A stretch of DNA of 10,469 nucleotides, taken from NCBI GenBank assembly GCA_905236445.1, contig CAJOPQ010000084.1:1-10469 (forward strand), read 5' to 3'. The DNA is from an uncultured Clostridia bacterium. Its GTDB lineage: Bacteria; Bacillota; Clostridia; Christensenellales; UBA1242. The notes under the pieces were generated by a model, which did no database searches, had not been told where the DNA came from, and worked only from the letters and a program-made list of their open reading frames with translations. Positions 1 through 5,185 of this stretch are shown here, piece after piece (within the stretch, counting starts at the first letter, position 1; every line of letters starts with the position of its first letter). A program made the translations under genes and the position numbers.

Positions 1-176
1 AAGTTGACGGTAGAGATTTGAAAACACCAACTATAGGAAGTTGCAGGCAGTTTTTGAATATATTAACTAACATGCAAATAAGTGCAACATTGAGACGAAG
101 TCTTGGTGACGATGTTGAGGGTGCATGTGGTCAGTTAAGAAATAGAGAATTAAAAAAGCAAGGTGAGAAAAATTAA
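1..176 (+). CDS. rlmN: 23S rRNA (and tRNA) adenine-C2 methyltransferase RlmN, C-terminal end only
   Basis: This is the last ~58 codons of a gene entering from the left edge; the reading frame begins at base 3. The tail contains the family's C-terminal block: a segment resembling the usual VTVRR..G.DI stretch (here ISATLRRSLGDDVEG), directly followed by ACGQLR. In characterised RlmN the Cys of ACGQL is the one that becomes methylated and forms the transient link with the adenine during radical-SAM methylation of A2503 of 23S rRNA (and A37 of some tRNAs). The Fe-S cluster motif lies outside the window. The stop codon lies inside the start of rsgA (14-bp overlap), so the two genes are probably co-transcribed and translationally coupled. 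In B. subtilis prpC and prkC separate these genes; here they do not. Identification rests on this short but diagnostic tail and on the neighbour. Confidence 0.9.
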   Translation, partial: VDGRDLKTPTIGSCRQFLNILTNMQISATLRRSLGDDVEGACGQLRNRELKKQGEKN

Positions 177-1050
177 AGCGCAAATTTTAAAAATAATTAA
201 TGGAAATATGACGGCATTACTTAATGGTGAGATTGTCAATTGTGAGCCACTAGGTAAAATAAAAAAAGAAAAGCTAATTGTTGGAGATAATGTCCAATTA
301 GAGTATAATAACTATAGTGGGAAATATATTGTTACCAAAATATTCGAACGCAAAAATAGTTTGATACGACCAACGATTGCCAATATTGATCAGTTATTTC
401 TAATAATTTCAAAAATTCCTAAAACAGATTACTTGTTAATAGATAAATTGCTTATATATTGTAATCAAAACAATATTGATCCATATATTATTGTTAACAA
501 AGTTGATTTGTATAATATTGATGAATTGCAAGCAATCAAAGACCAATATTTGCCATGTTGCAATGATGTTATTATGGTCAATGCGAAAGAAGGACTTGGA
601 ATAAATAATATTATAAAATATTTACCAAACAAGTTATCTGCATTTGCAGGTCAAAGTGCAGTAGGTAAAAGCACCATAATCAACCAAATATGTCCTGAAC
701 TTAAGCTTAAAACCAATGGATTAAGCAAAAAAATTGAACGTGGCAAACACACTACAAGACATAGTGAAATATACATTACTAATAAGAATATTATGATAAC
801 AGACACGCCAGGATTTAGTATGCTTAACCTTGATATTAACATAGATCCTGCGACCTTAAGTCACTATTATCCCGAGTTTGACAAATATAGACAATGTAGA
901 TATGCAGACTGTGATCATACAAATTTGTTAGATAAAGATTGTGCAGTAGCAAAAGCAGTTAACAATGGAAATATTAACAAATTAAGATACGACAGATATG
1001 TAGAATTATACAAAATTTGTAATGAAAGATGGAGAAAAAAATATGATTAA
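163..1050 (+). CDS. rsgA: Ribosome small-subunit biogenesis GTPase RsgA (YjeQ/CpgA)
   Basis: A 295-residue circularly permuted GTPase that acts late in 30S subunit assembly in the cytoplasm. The order of motifs shows the permutation: an N-terminal OB-fold region (about 1-70), then the G4 motif NKVD (112-115), then G1 GQSAVGKST (163-171), a switch region with KHTTRH (195-200), and G3 DTPG (214-217). A C-terminal zinc-binding segment follows with Cys245, Cys250, His252 and Cys260. Length is normal for the family. The start is GTG at 163: an in-frame stop at 151-153 excludes anything further upstream, and the next Met would cut into the OB fold. No clear Shine-Dalgarno precedes it, which fits coupling to rlmN. 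The gap between the zinc-site His and last Cys is two residues longer than in E. coli or B. subtilis RsgA. It overlaps rpe by 8 bp. Confidence 0.97.
   Translation: MRKIKAQILKIINGNMTALLNGEIVNCEPLGKIKKEKLIVGDNVQLEYNNYSGKYIVTKIFERKNSLIRPTIANIDQLFLIISKIPKTDYLLIDKLLIYCNQNNIDPYIIVNKVDLYNIDELQAIKDQYLPCCNDVIMVNAKEGLGINNIIKYLPNKLSAFAGQSAVGKSTIINQICPELKLKTNGLSKKIERGKHTTRHSEIYITNKNIMITDTPGFSMLNLDINIDPATLSHYYPEFDKYRQCRYADCDHTNLLDKDCAVAKAVNNGNINKLRYDRYVELYKICNERWRKKYD
1031..1034 (+). promoter_or_regulatory. Ribosome binding site that sets the rpe start
   Basis: GGAG lies 8 nt before the ATG at 1043, inside the end of rsgA. The alternative in-frame ATG at 1022 has no comparable site and would add seven residues not seen in the family. 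Confidence 0.7.
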
Positions 1051-1717
1051 ATTGTTCCCAAGTACCAATCCTAGTCCAGAAGATTCGCTAATAAAATATG
1101 TAAGAAGTTTGCAAAACGCTGGCATAGAATTTATGCATTGTGATGTTATGGATGGTATTTTTGTCAAAAATCAGTGTCTTGATGTTAAATTAATTAGAGA
1201 AATTATCAATAAAACGACAGTGGGAATTGATATTCATTTAATGATATCAGAACCTCTTTCTAACGTTGAAAAATATATGAATTTGCCTGCAACATACATC
1301 ACTACTCACTACGAAACTTATAATAATAATATCCAGAATATCATTAAGATGTCCAAATATTTGAGAAGCAACGGTAAAATGATGGGCATTGCTATAAATC
1401 CTAACACAGATGTATCTAAAGTAATAGATATTTTGCCTCTTTTTGATTTGGTACTAATTATGAGTGTAGAGCCTGGTCAAAGTGGACAAGTATTTATAGA
1501 AAGTACTTATGACAAAATTAGAAAAGTAAGGCAAGCTATTGACCAATATGGATATAATATTAAAATAGAGGTTGATGGTGGCATTAACACAATGAATATG
1601 CAGAAAGTAGTTAACGCCGGAGCCGACATATTGGTTATGGGTAATGCAATGTTTGTTGCAAGCGATAGAGCAGGGCTTGTTAGACAAGTTAAGTTGATGT
1701 ACAGACAGAACGAATAA
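1043..1717 (+). CDS. rpe: Ribulose-phosphate 3-epimerase
   Basis: A 224-residue TIM-barrel protein predicted to interconvert D-ribulose 5-phosphate and D-xylulose 5-phosphate in the pentose phosphate pathway. Recognisable family blocks are HCDVMDGIFVKN (32-43, holding metal ligands His32 and Asp34), HLM (metal ligand His65), the VEPG loop (142-145), and VDGGIN (177-182, with the general-acid/base Asp178). GNAMF (200-204) stands where the phosphate-binding GS..F block is expected. Some loops are divergent: the first strand ends PSTNPS rather than PSILSAD, and the phosphate loop reads PGQSGQ rather than PGFGGQ. The start at 1043 gives the usual N-terminus and the better ribosome binding site. 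The rsgA-rpe order is conserved in Firmicutes. A related hexulose-phosphate epimerase (AlsE-like) is possible but less likely. Confidence 0.93.
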   Translation: MIKLFPSTNPSPEDSLIKYVRSLQNAGIEFMHCDVMDGIFVKNQCLDVKLIREIINKTTVGIDIHLMISEPLSNVEKYMNLPATYITTHYETYNNNIQNIIKMSKYLRSNGKMMGIAINPNTDVSKVIDILPLFDLVLIMSVEPGQSGQVFIESTYDKIRKVRQAIDQYGYNIKIEVDGGINTMNMQKVVNAGADILVMGNAMFVASDRAGLVRQVKLMYRQNE

Positions 1718-1747
1718 TAATAACACCTTATTTAAGTCATTTGCATA

Positions 1748-1753
1748 TATAAT
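1748..1753 (+). promoter_or_regulatory. Possible -10 element upstream of spoVM
   Basis: A perfect TATAAT lies about 20 nt before the spoVM start, but no convincing -35 is seen at the right spacing. In B. subtilis spoVM is transcribed by mother-cell SigmaE. The overlapping octamer TATATAAT matches the SigmaE -10 consensus (CATACAnT) only in part, and no -35 ATA is well placed. In such AT-rich DNA a chance match is quite possible. Confidence 0.25.
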
Positions 1754-1762
1754 ATGTAATGA

Positions 1763-1770
1763 AGAGGTGG
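1763..1770 (+). promoter_or_regulatory. Strong ribosome binding site for the 25-codon spoVM
   Basis: AGAGGTGG sits just before the ATG at 1773, with 5 nt between the AGAGG core and the start. In a short intergenic space this supports the tiny downstream reading frame being translated. Confidence 0.7.
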
Positions 1771-1772
1771 TT

Positions 1773-1850
1773 ATGAAAATTATTTGTTTTAAATGTCCAA
1801 GATTTTTAAGTGGTTTGCTTAAATTAATTTTTAGAAAACAATTAAATTAA
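1773..1850 (+). CDS. spoVM: Stage V sporulation protein M (25 aa)
   Basis: A 25-codon reading frame between rpe and the rpiB-like gene. The product begins MKIICFKCPRFLSG. This lines up with B. subtilis SpoVM (26 aa), sharing Met1-Lys2, Lys7, Pro9, a basic residue at 10, Phe11-Leu12 and Gly14, followed by an amphipathic hydrophobic/basic tail. In B. subtilis SpoVM is an amphipathic helix that recognises the positively curved forespore outer membrane and anchors SpoIVA, so coat and cortex assembly can begin; Pro9 is important for this localisation. Position also supports the call: in Bacillus spoVM lies just downstream of rsgA-rpe (with thiN between). A good ribosome binding site precedes it. 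Two Cys (5 and 8) are unusual compared with the Bacillus protein. The gene is easily missed because of its size. Confidence 0.85.
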   Translation: MKIICFKCPRFLSGLLKLIFRKQLN

Positions 1851-1866
1851 TAGAGGGAAAAATATA

Positions 1867-2295
1867 ATGATAGTATTGGCATATGATCATAGAGGATACG
1901 AGTTAATGCAAGGTATCCAGCAATATCTTGATTCGATTAATGAAAAATATGTTGTGTTTGCTAGTAAAACATACAAGCAGACCGATAGTTATTCAGAATT
2001 TTCTAACAAAGCATGCGAATACATGCTTTCTCACAATAATTGTAGAGGAATATTTTGTTGTGGAACGGGAATTGGAATCTCTATGAGTGCCAATAGACAC
2101 AAAGGGATAAGAGCAGGAATTTGTTCAGATATTAAGACAACGCATCTAGCAAGAAACGATGACGATATTAATGTGTTGGTTCTTGCTGGCAATAATATCA
2201 AAATTGATAAGGCAAAGAAACTGATAGATACGTTCTTGAATACGCCTTTTGAAGGTGGCAGACATATTGCTAGACTAAAATTATTAGATGAATAA
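1867..2295 (+). CDS. rpiB: RpiB/LacAB-family sugar-phosphate isomerase (ribose-5-phosphate isomerase B-like)
   Basis: A 142-residue protein of normal length for RpiB, which interconverts ribose 5-phosphate and ribulose 5-phosphate. Family features are the N-terminal strand ending in DH (Asp7-His8), the catalytic loop CCGTGIGIS (64-72) with the presumed base Cys65, GIRAGIC (80-86), and the C-terminal FEGGRH block (128-133) with the phosphate-binding arginines (Arg132, Arg136). The usual R.HNDANVL block reads RNDDDINVL here. The residue matching E. coli His99, implicated in opening the sugar ring, is therefore Asp98, and the next Asn is Asp99. Activity on ribose 5-phosphate is thus uncertain, and another aldose phosphate is possible. 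AGAGGG at 1852-1857 is a good ribosome binding site. With Rpe nearby it would form a two-step pentose-phosphate module. Confidence 0.87.
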   Translation: MIVLAYDHRGYELMQGIQQYLDSINEKYVVFASKTYKQTDSYSEFSNKACEYMLSHNNCRGIFCCGTGIGISMSANRHKGIRAGICSDIKTTHLARNDDDINVLVLAGNNIKIDKAKKLIDTFLNTPFEGGRHIARLKLLDE

Positions 2296-2297
2296 TC

Positions 2298-2324
2298 ATA
2301 TACAATAAAACTTAATCATATAAT
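2298..2324 (+). promoter_or_regulatory. Possible SigmaE-type promoter for the lipoprotein gene
   Basis: ATA (2298-2300), a 16-nt spacer and CATATAAT (2317-2324) match the SigmaE pattern ATA-n16/18-CATACAnT in 7 of 8 positions of the -10. A start about 7 nt downstream would leave a ~20-nt leader including the AAAAGGT ribosome binding site at 2337-2343. The same -10 contains TATAAT, so a housekeeping promoter is an alternative. Chance matches are common in AT-rich DNA. Confidence 0.3.
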
Positions 2325-2351
2325 CTTACAAATTATAAAAGGTAGATATAT

Positions 2352-3044
2352 ATGAAAAAGTTTTATTTTTTTGTTGCAATAATTATCTTTGCTAGTTTGG
2401 TATTTGTTAGTTGTGTTGATAATACATACATTCTTGCAAAAGACAATATTTCGGAAATAAGAGAAAATATTCTTATATTCAAAGATGAAGATATATATGT
2501 TACTCTTATGACTGGAAAGAGAGAATCGAATTATGTTAATGATGGCATTAGTACGGCAACTAAAGATTTTGCTGTAATAACGCTATACATAATAGATAAT
2601 CAATATGATTATAATGAACAGACAGTATCGTATCTAACGACTATTGATAATGTAGATTATAGCGGACAAATGTTAAATAATCCATATGATAACAGTTATG
2701 TCATTGATCTTGCAATTGCACTTACTCCTAATCTAGATAATATTGAGGTAACTTTTGTGACACAAGACAAAGAATACAAAGCTAGTCTACATAATATTAG
2801 CAATGAGTGGAAGTATGACGGATACGATGCACTTGAAATAGTATGTAAAGATTTCAAAGATTATATCAAACAGGCTATTTCTGATAACAGTCTACAAGCA
2901 GAAGTTTTCATTAAAAACGTATATAATGAAACATACTCTGATGATTATTATTGGTATATTCAAATAGTTACTCAAAACGGCAATATTTACACATCAATCG
3001 TTAATCCTAATTCAGGCGAAATATTAGCAAGAAACATTAAGTAA
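2352..3044 (+). CDS. Putative lipoprotein of unknown function
   Basis: A 230-residue protein that I cannot assign to a named family. The first 21 residues look like a lipoprotein signal: two lysines, a hydrophobic stretch (4-19), then FVSC with Cys21 as the candidate lipidated residue. Phe at -3 is less usual than Leu/Val, so an uncleaved anchor is possible. The mature part would be extracytoplasmic, acidic and rich in Asp, Asn and Tyr, and is predicted to be mostly beta strand. Its last ~45 residues (YYWYIQIVTQNGNIY...NPNSGEIL) loosely resemble the end of a PepSY-type repeat, where a strand ends in a tGeIl turn; this is a resemblance only. It is the last gene before a strong terminator. It follows spoVM and the isomerase gene and may have its own SigmaE-like promoter, so a sporulation role is conceivable but unproven. 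Confidence 0.7.
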   Translation: MKKFYFFVAIIIFASLVFVSCVDNTYILAKDNISEIRENILIFKDEDIYVTLMTGKRESNYVNDGISTATKDFAVITLYIIDNQYDYNEQTVSYLTTIDNVDYSGQMLNNPYDNSYVIDLAIALTPNLDNIEVTFVTQDKEYKASLHNISNEWKYDGYDALEIVCKDFKDYIKQAISDNSLQAEVFIKNVYNETYSDDYYWYIQIVTQNGNIYTSIVNPNSGEILARNIK

Positions 3045-3058
3045 CAAAATTATTTAAA

Positions 3059-3096
3059 GATTACAAAACAAATATTTGGTTTTGTAGTCTTTTTTT
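3059..3096 (+). terminator. Rho-independent terminator after the lipoprotein gene
   Basis: Two 11-nt arms (3059-3069 and 3079-3089) pair with a single G-U wobble around a 9-nt loop, followed directly by seven T (3090-3096). It closes the rlmN-to-lipoprotein run. Confidence 0.88.
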
Positions 3097-3104
3097 CGTA
3101 TAAT
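3076..3104 (+). promoter_or_regulatory. Possible SigmaA promoter for hflX, overlapping the terminator
   Basis: TTGGTT (3076-3081) and a perfect TATAAT (3099-3104) are separated by 17 nt. The -35 matches the consensus only in TTG and lies inside the preceding terminator hairpin. A start near 3111 would leave a ~24-nt leader that carries the AGGAAGA ribosome binding site (3120-3126). Confidence 0.4.
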
Positions 3105-3134
3105 ATTATAAACCAATTTAGGAAGAATAAAAGT

Positions 3135-4700
3135 ATGAACAAAGAATTAAAACAAGTTGATAAAAATAAATTACAGGATTTTGTTGGCAAATCTTTTGAT
3201 AAAGAATTGCTGATAGGTGAGGATATATTAGAGTTAATCTCAACTATTTCTGTCAAAAATAATATTGAGATTGCTGTAGTTACGGATAGAAAAGGAAATA
3301 TAATAGACATTACTACTGGCGATAGTACATCTGCTAGTGTTAGTTTGGATGATACAAGAGGTCTTAGAGTGTTGCATACACATCCATTTGCTTCAAGTAA
3401 ACTTAGTCAAAAAGACCTAAATATCCTAAGGAATCAGGATCTTGATTATATTATTGCAATAAGCGTTGACGATAGAGGCTTTGGATCTTGTGATATCGCT
3501 TACTATGACGAATCGAAGTTGATTGAGGAGACCTATGATAACGCAAGATATATTAACAAATACGGCATACAAGACAAAATTTCGGAAGTGATTGCAAAGA
3601 AAAGAAAATTAAAAGATTCGGTATCTTGCAATAATGAAGTTGACAAGGCTGTACTAGTATTTGTTGATTTTGGCAAATCTAAGTTCGATAGAGAGAATTC
3701 TAAAGAAGAATTATATGGACTATGTGCAACGGACGGCATTGAAGTTGTAGGACATATAGAGCAGAATAGGGGCGTGCCTGATGTTAAATATTATATAGGT
3801 GCTGGCAAAGTAGAAGAACTCAAAGATTTAATCAACACTACTAATGCTAATTTAGTTATATTTGAGAGCGAACTTTCTAGCAGTAAACAATGTAATTTAA
3901 CTGATGCACTCAATGTTAAAGTAATTGATAGAAGCATGCTTATTCTAGATATATTTGCTAAGCGTGCAAGGACTAATGAGGGCAAACTTCAAGTTGAATT
4001 GGCGCAACTTAAATATATGCTTCCTAGGTTAAAATCTTATGCTAGCACATCAAATAGATATGGTGGTGGAGTTGGTATGCGTGGACCGGGAGAAACAAAA
4101 CTAGAGATGAATAGGCGTGTAATAGAAAATAATATTGTCAAGAAAAGTAAAGAGCTTGAAAAATTAAAACAGCATAGAGATCTCAACCGTAAGAGTAGAA
4201 CTAAAAATTATAAACCAACTGTGTCTATTGTTGGATATACCAATAGTGGTAAAAGTAGCCTACTTAACGTTCTTGCAAAAGAAAACATATATGCAAAAGA
4301 TGAATTATTTGCAACACTTGACACAACTTCTAGAAATGTATGGCTAGGATCTGGTCTGTCAGTTGTTTTCACTGATACAGTTGGATTCATAAGTAATCTT
4401 CCACATGAATTTATAGAAGCCTTTGGAAGTACACTAGAAGAGTGTATATATAGCGATTTATTGTTGATTGTTATAGATATATCTAATCCTAAATACAGAG
4501 AACAAGAAAAAGTTACATTTGATGTATTAGACAGACTTGGATCTAAAGTTCCTGTTATCAAAGTATATAATAAAGCTGACAAGGTAGATATTAACTTATA
4601 TGGCTCGGATCTAGATGATGGGATCGTAATATCTAATTATACTGGATATGGAATAGATAAATTAAAAAATGAAATTGTAAAATTTTTTCAAAATAAGTAG
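3135..4700 (+). CDS. hflX: Ribosome-splitting GTPase HflX with an N-terminal JAMM-like domain
   Basis: A 521-residue protein, about 100 longer than E. coli HflX because of an extra N-terminal domain. HflX binds the ribosome and splits stalled or hibernating 70S particles, notably under heat or antibiotic stress. The HflX part starts near 171. It has the subdomain containing GPGETKLE (317-324) and a basic helical linker (325-360). The GTPase domain follows: G1 GYTNSGKSS (367-375), G2 around TLDTTSR (394-400), G3 DTVGF (414-418), G4 NKAD (479-482) and a G5-like SNYTG (500-504). The N-terminal domain (about 20-125) has Glu45 and HTHPFASSKLSQKD (81-94). This fits the JAMM pattern HxH-x7-S-x2-D exactly and resembles RadC's HNHPSG block. 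Long HflX proteins with this region occur in other clostridia, to my recollection. Start supported by AGGAAGA at 3120-3126. It appears monocistronic. Confidence 0.96.
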   Translation: MNKELKQVDKNKLQDFVGKSFDKELLIGEDILELISTISVKNNIEIAVVTDRKGNIIDITTGDSTSASVSLDDTRGLRVLHTHPFASSKLSQKDLNILRNQDLDYIIAISVDDRGFGSCDIAYYDESKLIEETYDNARYINKYGIQDKISEVIAKKRKLKDSVSCNNEVDKAVLVFVDFGKSKFDRENSKEELYGLCATDGIEVVGHIEQNRGVPDVKYYIGAGKVEELKDLINTTNANLVIFESELSSSKQCNLTDALNVKVIDRSMLILDIFAKRARTNEGKLQVELAQLKYMLPRLKSYASTSNRYGGGVGMRGPGETKLEMNRRVIENNIVKKSKELEKLKQHRDLNRKSRTKNYKPTVSIVGYTNSGKSSLLNVLAKENIYAKDELFATLDTTSRNVWLGSGLSVVFTDTVGFISNLPHEFIEAFGSTLEECIYSDLLLIVIDISNPKYREQEKVTFDVLDRLGSKVPVIKVYNKADKVDINLYGSDLDDGIVISNYTGYGIDKLKNEIVKFFQNK

Positions 4701-4759
4701 CACCAAAATCAATTGACAGCATATTATGAAGTAGAAAGCAAGATAATTGTTATAACAAA

Positions 4760-4788
4760 TTCACACGGCCGTGAAAAATTAGTAAATA
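4760..4788 (+). promoter_or_regulatory. Candidate promoter with GC-rich palindrome upstream of the Cys-rich gene
   Basis: In the 124-nt gap after hflX, a perfect 10-bp palindrome CACGGCCGTG (4764-4773) stands out as a GC island in very AT-rich DNA. TTCACA (4760-4765, one mismatch to TTGACA) overlaps its left edge. A weak -10, TAAATA, lies 17 nt later at 4783-4788. The palindrome would then sit in the spacer, a common operator position. The promoter match is weak; the palindrome itself is certain. Confidence 0.3.
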
Positions 4789-4809
4789 TTTGCTTTTTTA
4801 ATTCTAAGT

Positions 4810-4815
4810 AGGAGG
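4810..4815 (+). promoter_or_regulatory. Consensus ribosome binding site for the Cys-rich small protein
   Basis: A perfect AGGAGG lies 9 nt before the ATG at 4825. It is the strongest such site in the window and supports high-level translation of the 70-codon gene. Confidence 0.85.
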
Positions 4816-4824
4816 ACACTGTTT

Positions 4825-5037
4825 ATGTTTTTTGGTAATTTAAATGGTGGTTGTGGCTACAATAATAATGGACATATGGATCCAAGAGGTGGCAATGATT
4901 GCTGTTGGTTAATATTAATTTTACTTCTTTGCGGTAATTGCAATTTTGGATTTGGTGGTGACTACAATAGTTGCTGCAGTATTATCTTATTATTGTTATT
5001 ATTAAGTAGCTGTGGTTGCTGCTCTAACAAAATCTAA
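4825..5037 (+). CDS. Small Cys/Gly/Leu-rich protein with an internal duplication
   Basis: A 70-residue protein with 10 cysteines. The first 25 residues are Gly/Asn rich. Two similar blocks then follow: CC (26-27) plus a hydrophobic run and C-G-N-C (36-39), and CC (50-51) plus a longer Ile/Leu run and C-G-C-C (63-66). They are joined by a Gly-rich turn (GFGGD, 42-46). It looks like a duplicated unit of CC, hydrophobic strand or helix, then a Cys cluster. The hydrophobic runs (about 8 and 11 residues) are short for true membrane spans. I do not recognise a named family with certainty; it is reminiscent of small Cys-rich clostridial proteins sometimes labelled chorion-class high-cysteine and of small coat-like proteins. 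That it is real is supported by a perfect AGGAGG and a strong terminator that isolates it as a single-gene unit. A structural, disulfide-linked spore or envelope role is inference only. Confidence 0.8.
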   Translation: MFFGNLNGGCGYNNNGHMDPRGGNDCCWLILILLLCGNCNFGFGGDYNSCCSIILLLLLLSSCGCCSNKI

Positions 5038-5055
5038 GCAATACATAATTAATTC

Positions 5056-5075
5056 ATAAGTCAATACTTATTTTT
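5056..5075 (+). terminator. Weak hairpin with T-run preceding the main terminator
   Basis: ATAAGT and ACTTAT (5056-5061 and 5066-5071) pair around CAAT and are followed by TTTT. The stem is only 6 bp with one G-C pair, so it is at most an accessory to the strong terminator just downstream. Confidence 0.3.
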
Positions 5076-5083
5076 AATATAGC

Positions 5084-5120
5084 AAAGTACAAAGCAGTTA
5101 ACATGCTTTGTACTTTTTTT
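5084..5120 (+). terminator. Strong Rho-independent terminator after the Cys-rich gene
   Basis: Two perfectly complementary 13-nt arms (5084-5096 and 5104-5116) flank a 7-nt loop, and the right arm runs into seven T (5114-5120). It separates the Cys-rich gene from engB. Confidence 0.95.
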
Positions 5121-5149
5121 GTATTAGATTAATTATAGTAGTAAGAAGT

Positions 5150-5176
5150 TTGACAATTGCATTTATTTTTGATAAT
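5150..5176 (+). promoter_or_regulatory. Putative SigmaA promoter immediately upstream of engB
   Basis: A perfect TTGACA (5150-5155) is followed, after a short 15-nt spacer, by GATAAT (5171-5176, one mismatch to TATAAT). The start of transcription would fall at about 5183-5186, on or next to the engB ATG, giving no leader or one of a few bases. The spacer is 2 nt shorter than optimal. Confidence 0.45.
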
Positions 5177-5185
5177 TTATAAGGT

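Noticed and set aside
1022..1042. Upstream ATG at 1022 as the rpe start
   Set aside because: It adds seven residues not typical of the family and has no ribosome binding site; ATG 1043 has GGAG at the proper distance.
4208..4582. Long antisense reading frame (124 codons) opposite hflX, and similar minus-strand frames elsewhere (for example 3050-3310, 1454-1726, 7899-8150)
   Set aside because: All lie opposite well-supported genes, lack ribosome binding sites and family motifs, and have compositions expected of shadows of AT-rich coding DNA.
4713..4747. Perfect TTGACA at 4713 with GATAAT at 4742 as a promoter for the Cys-rich gene
   Set aside because: The spacer would be 23 nt, too long for a normal promoter, and no acceptable -10 lies at 16-18 nt.
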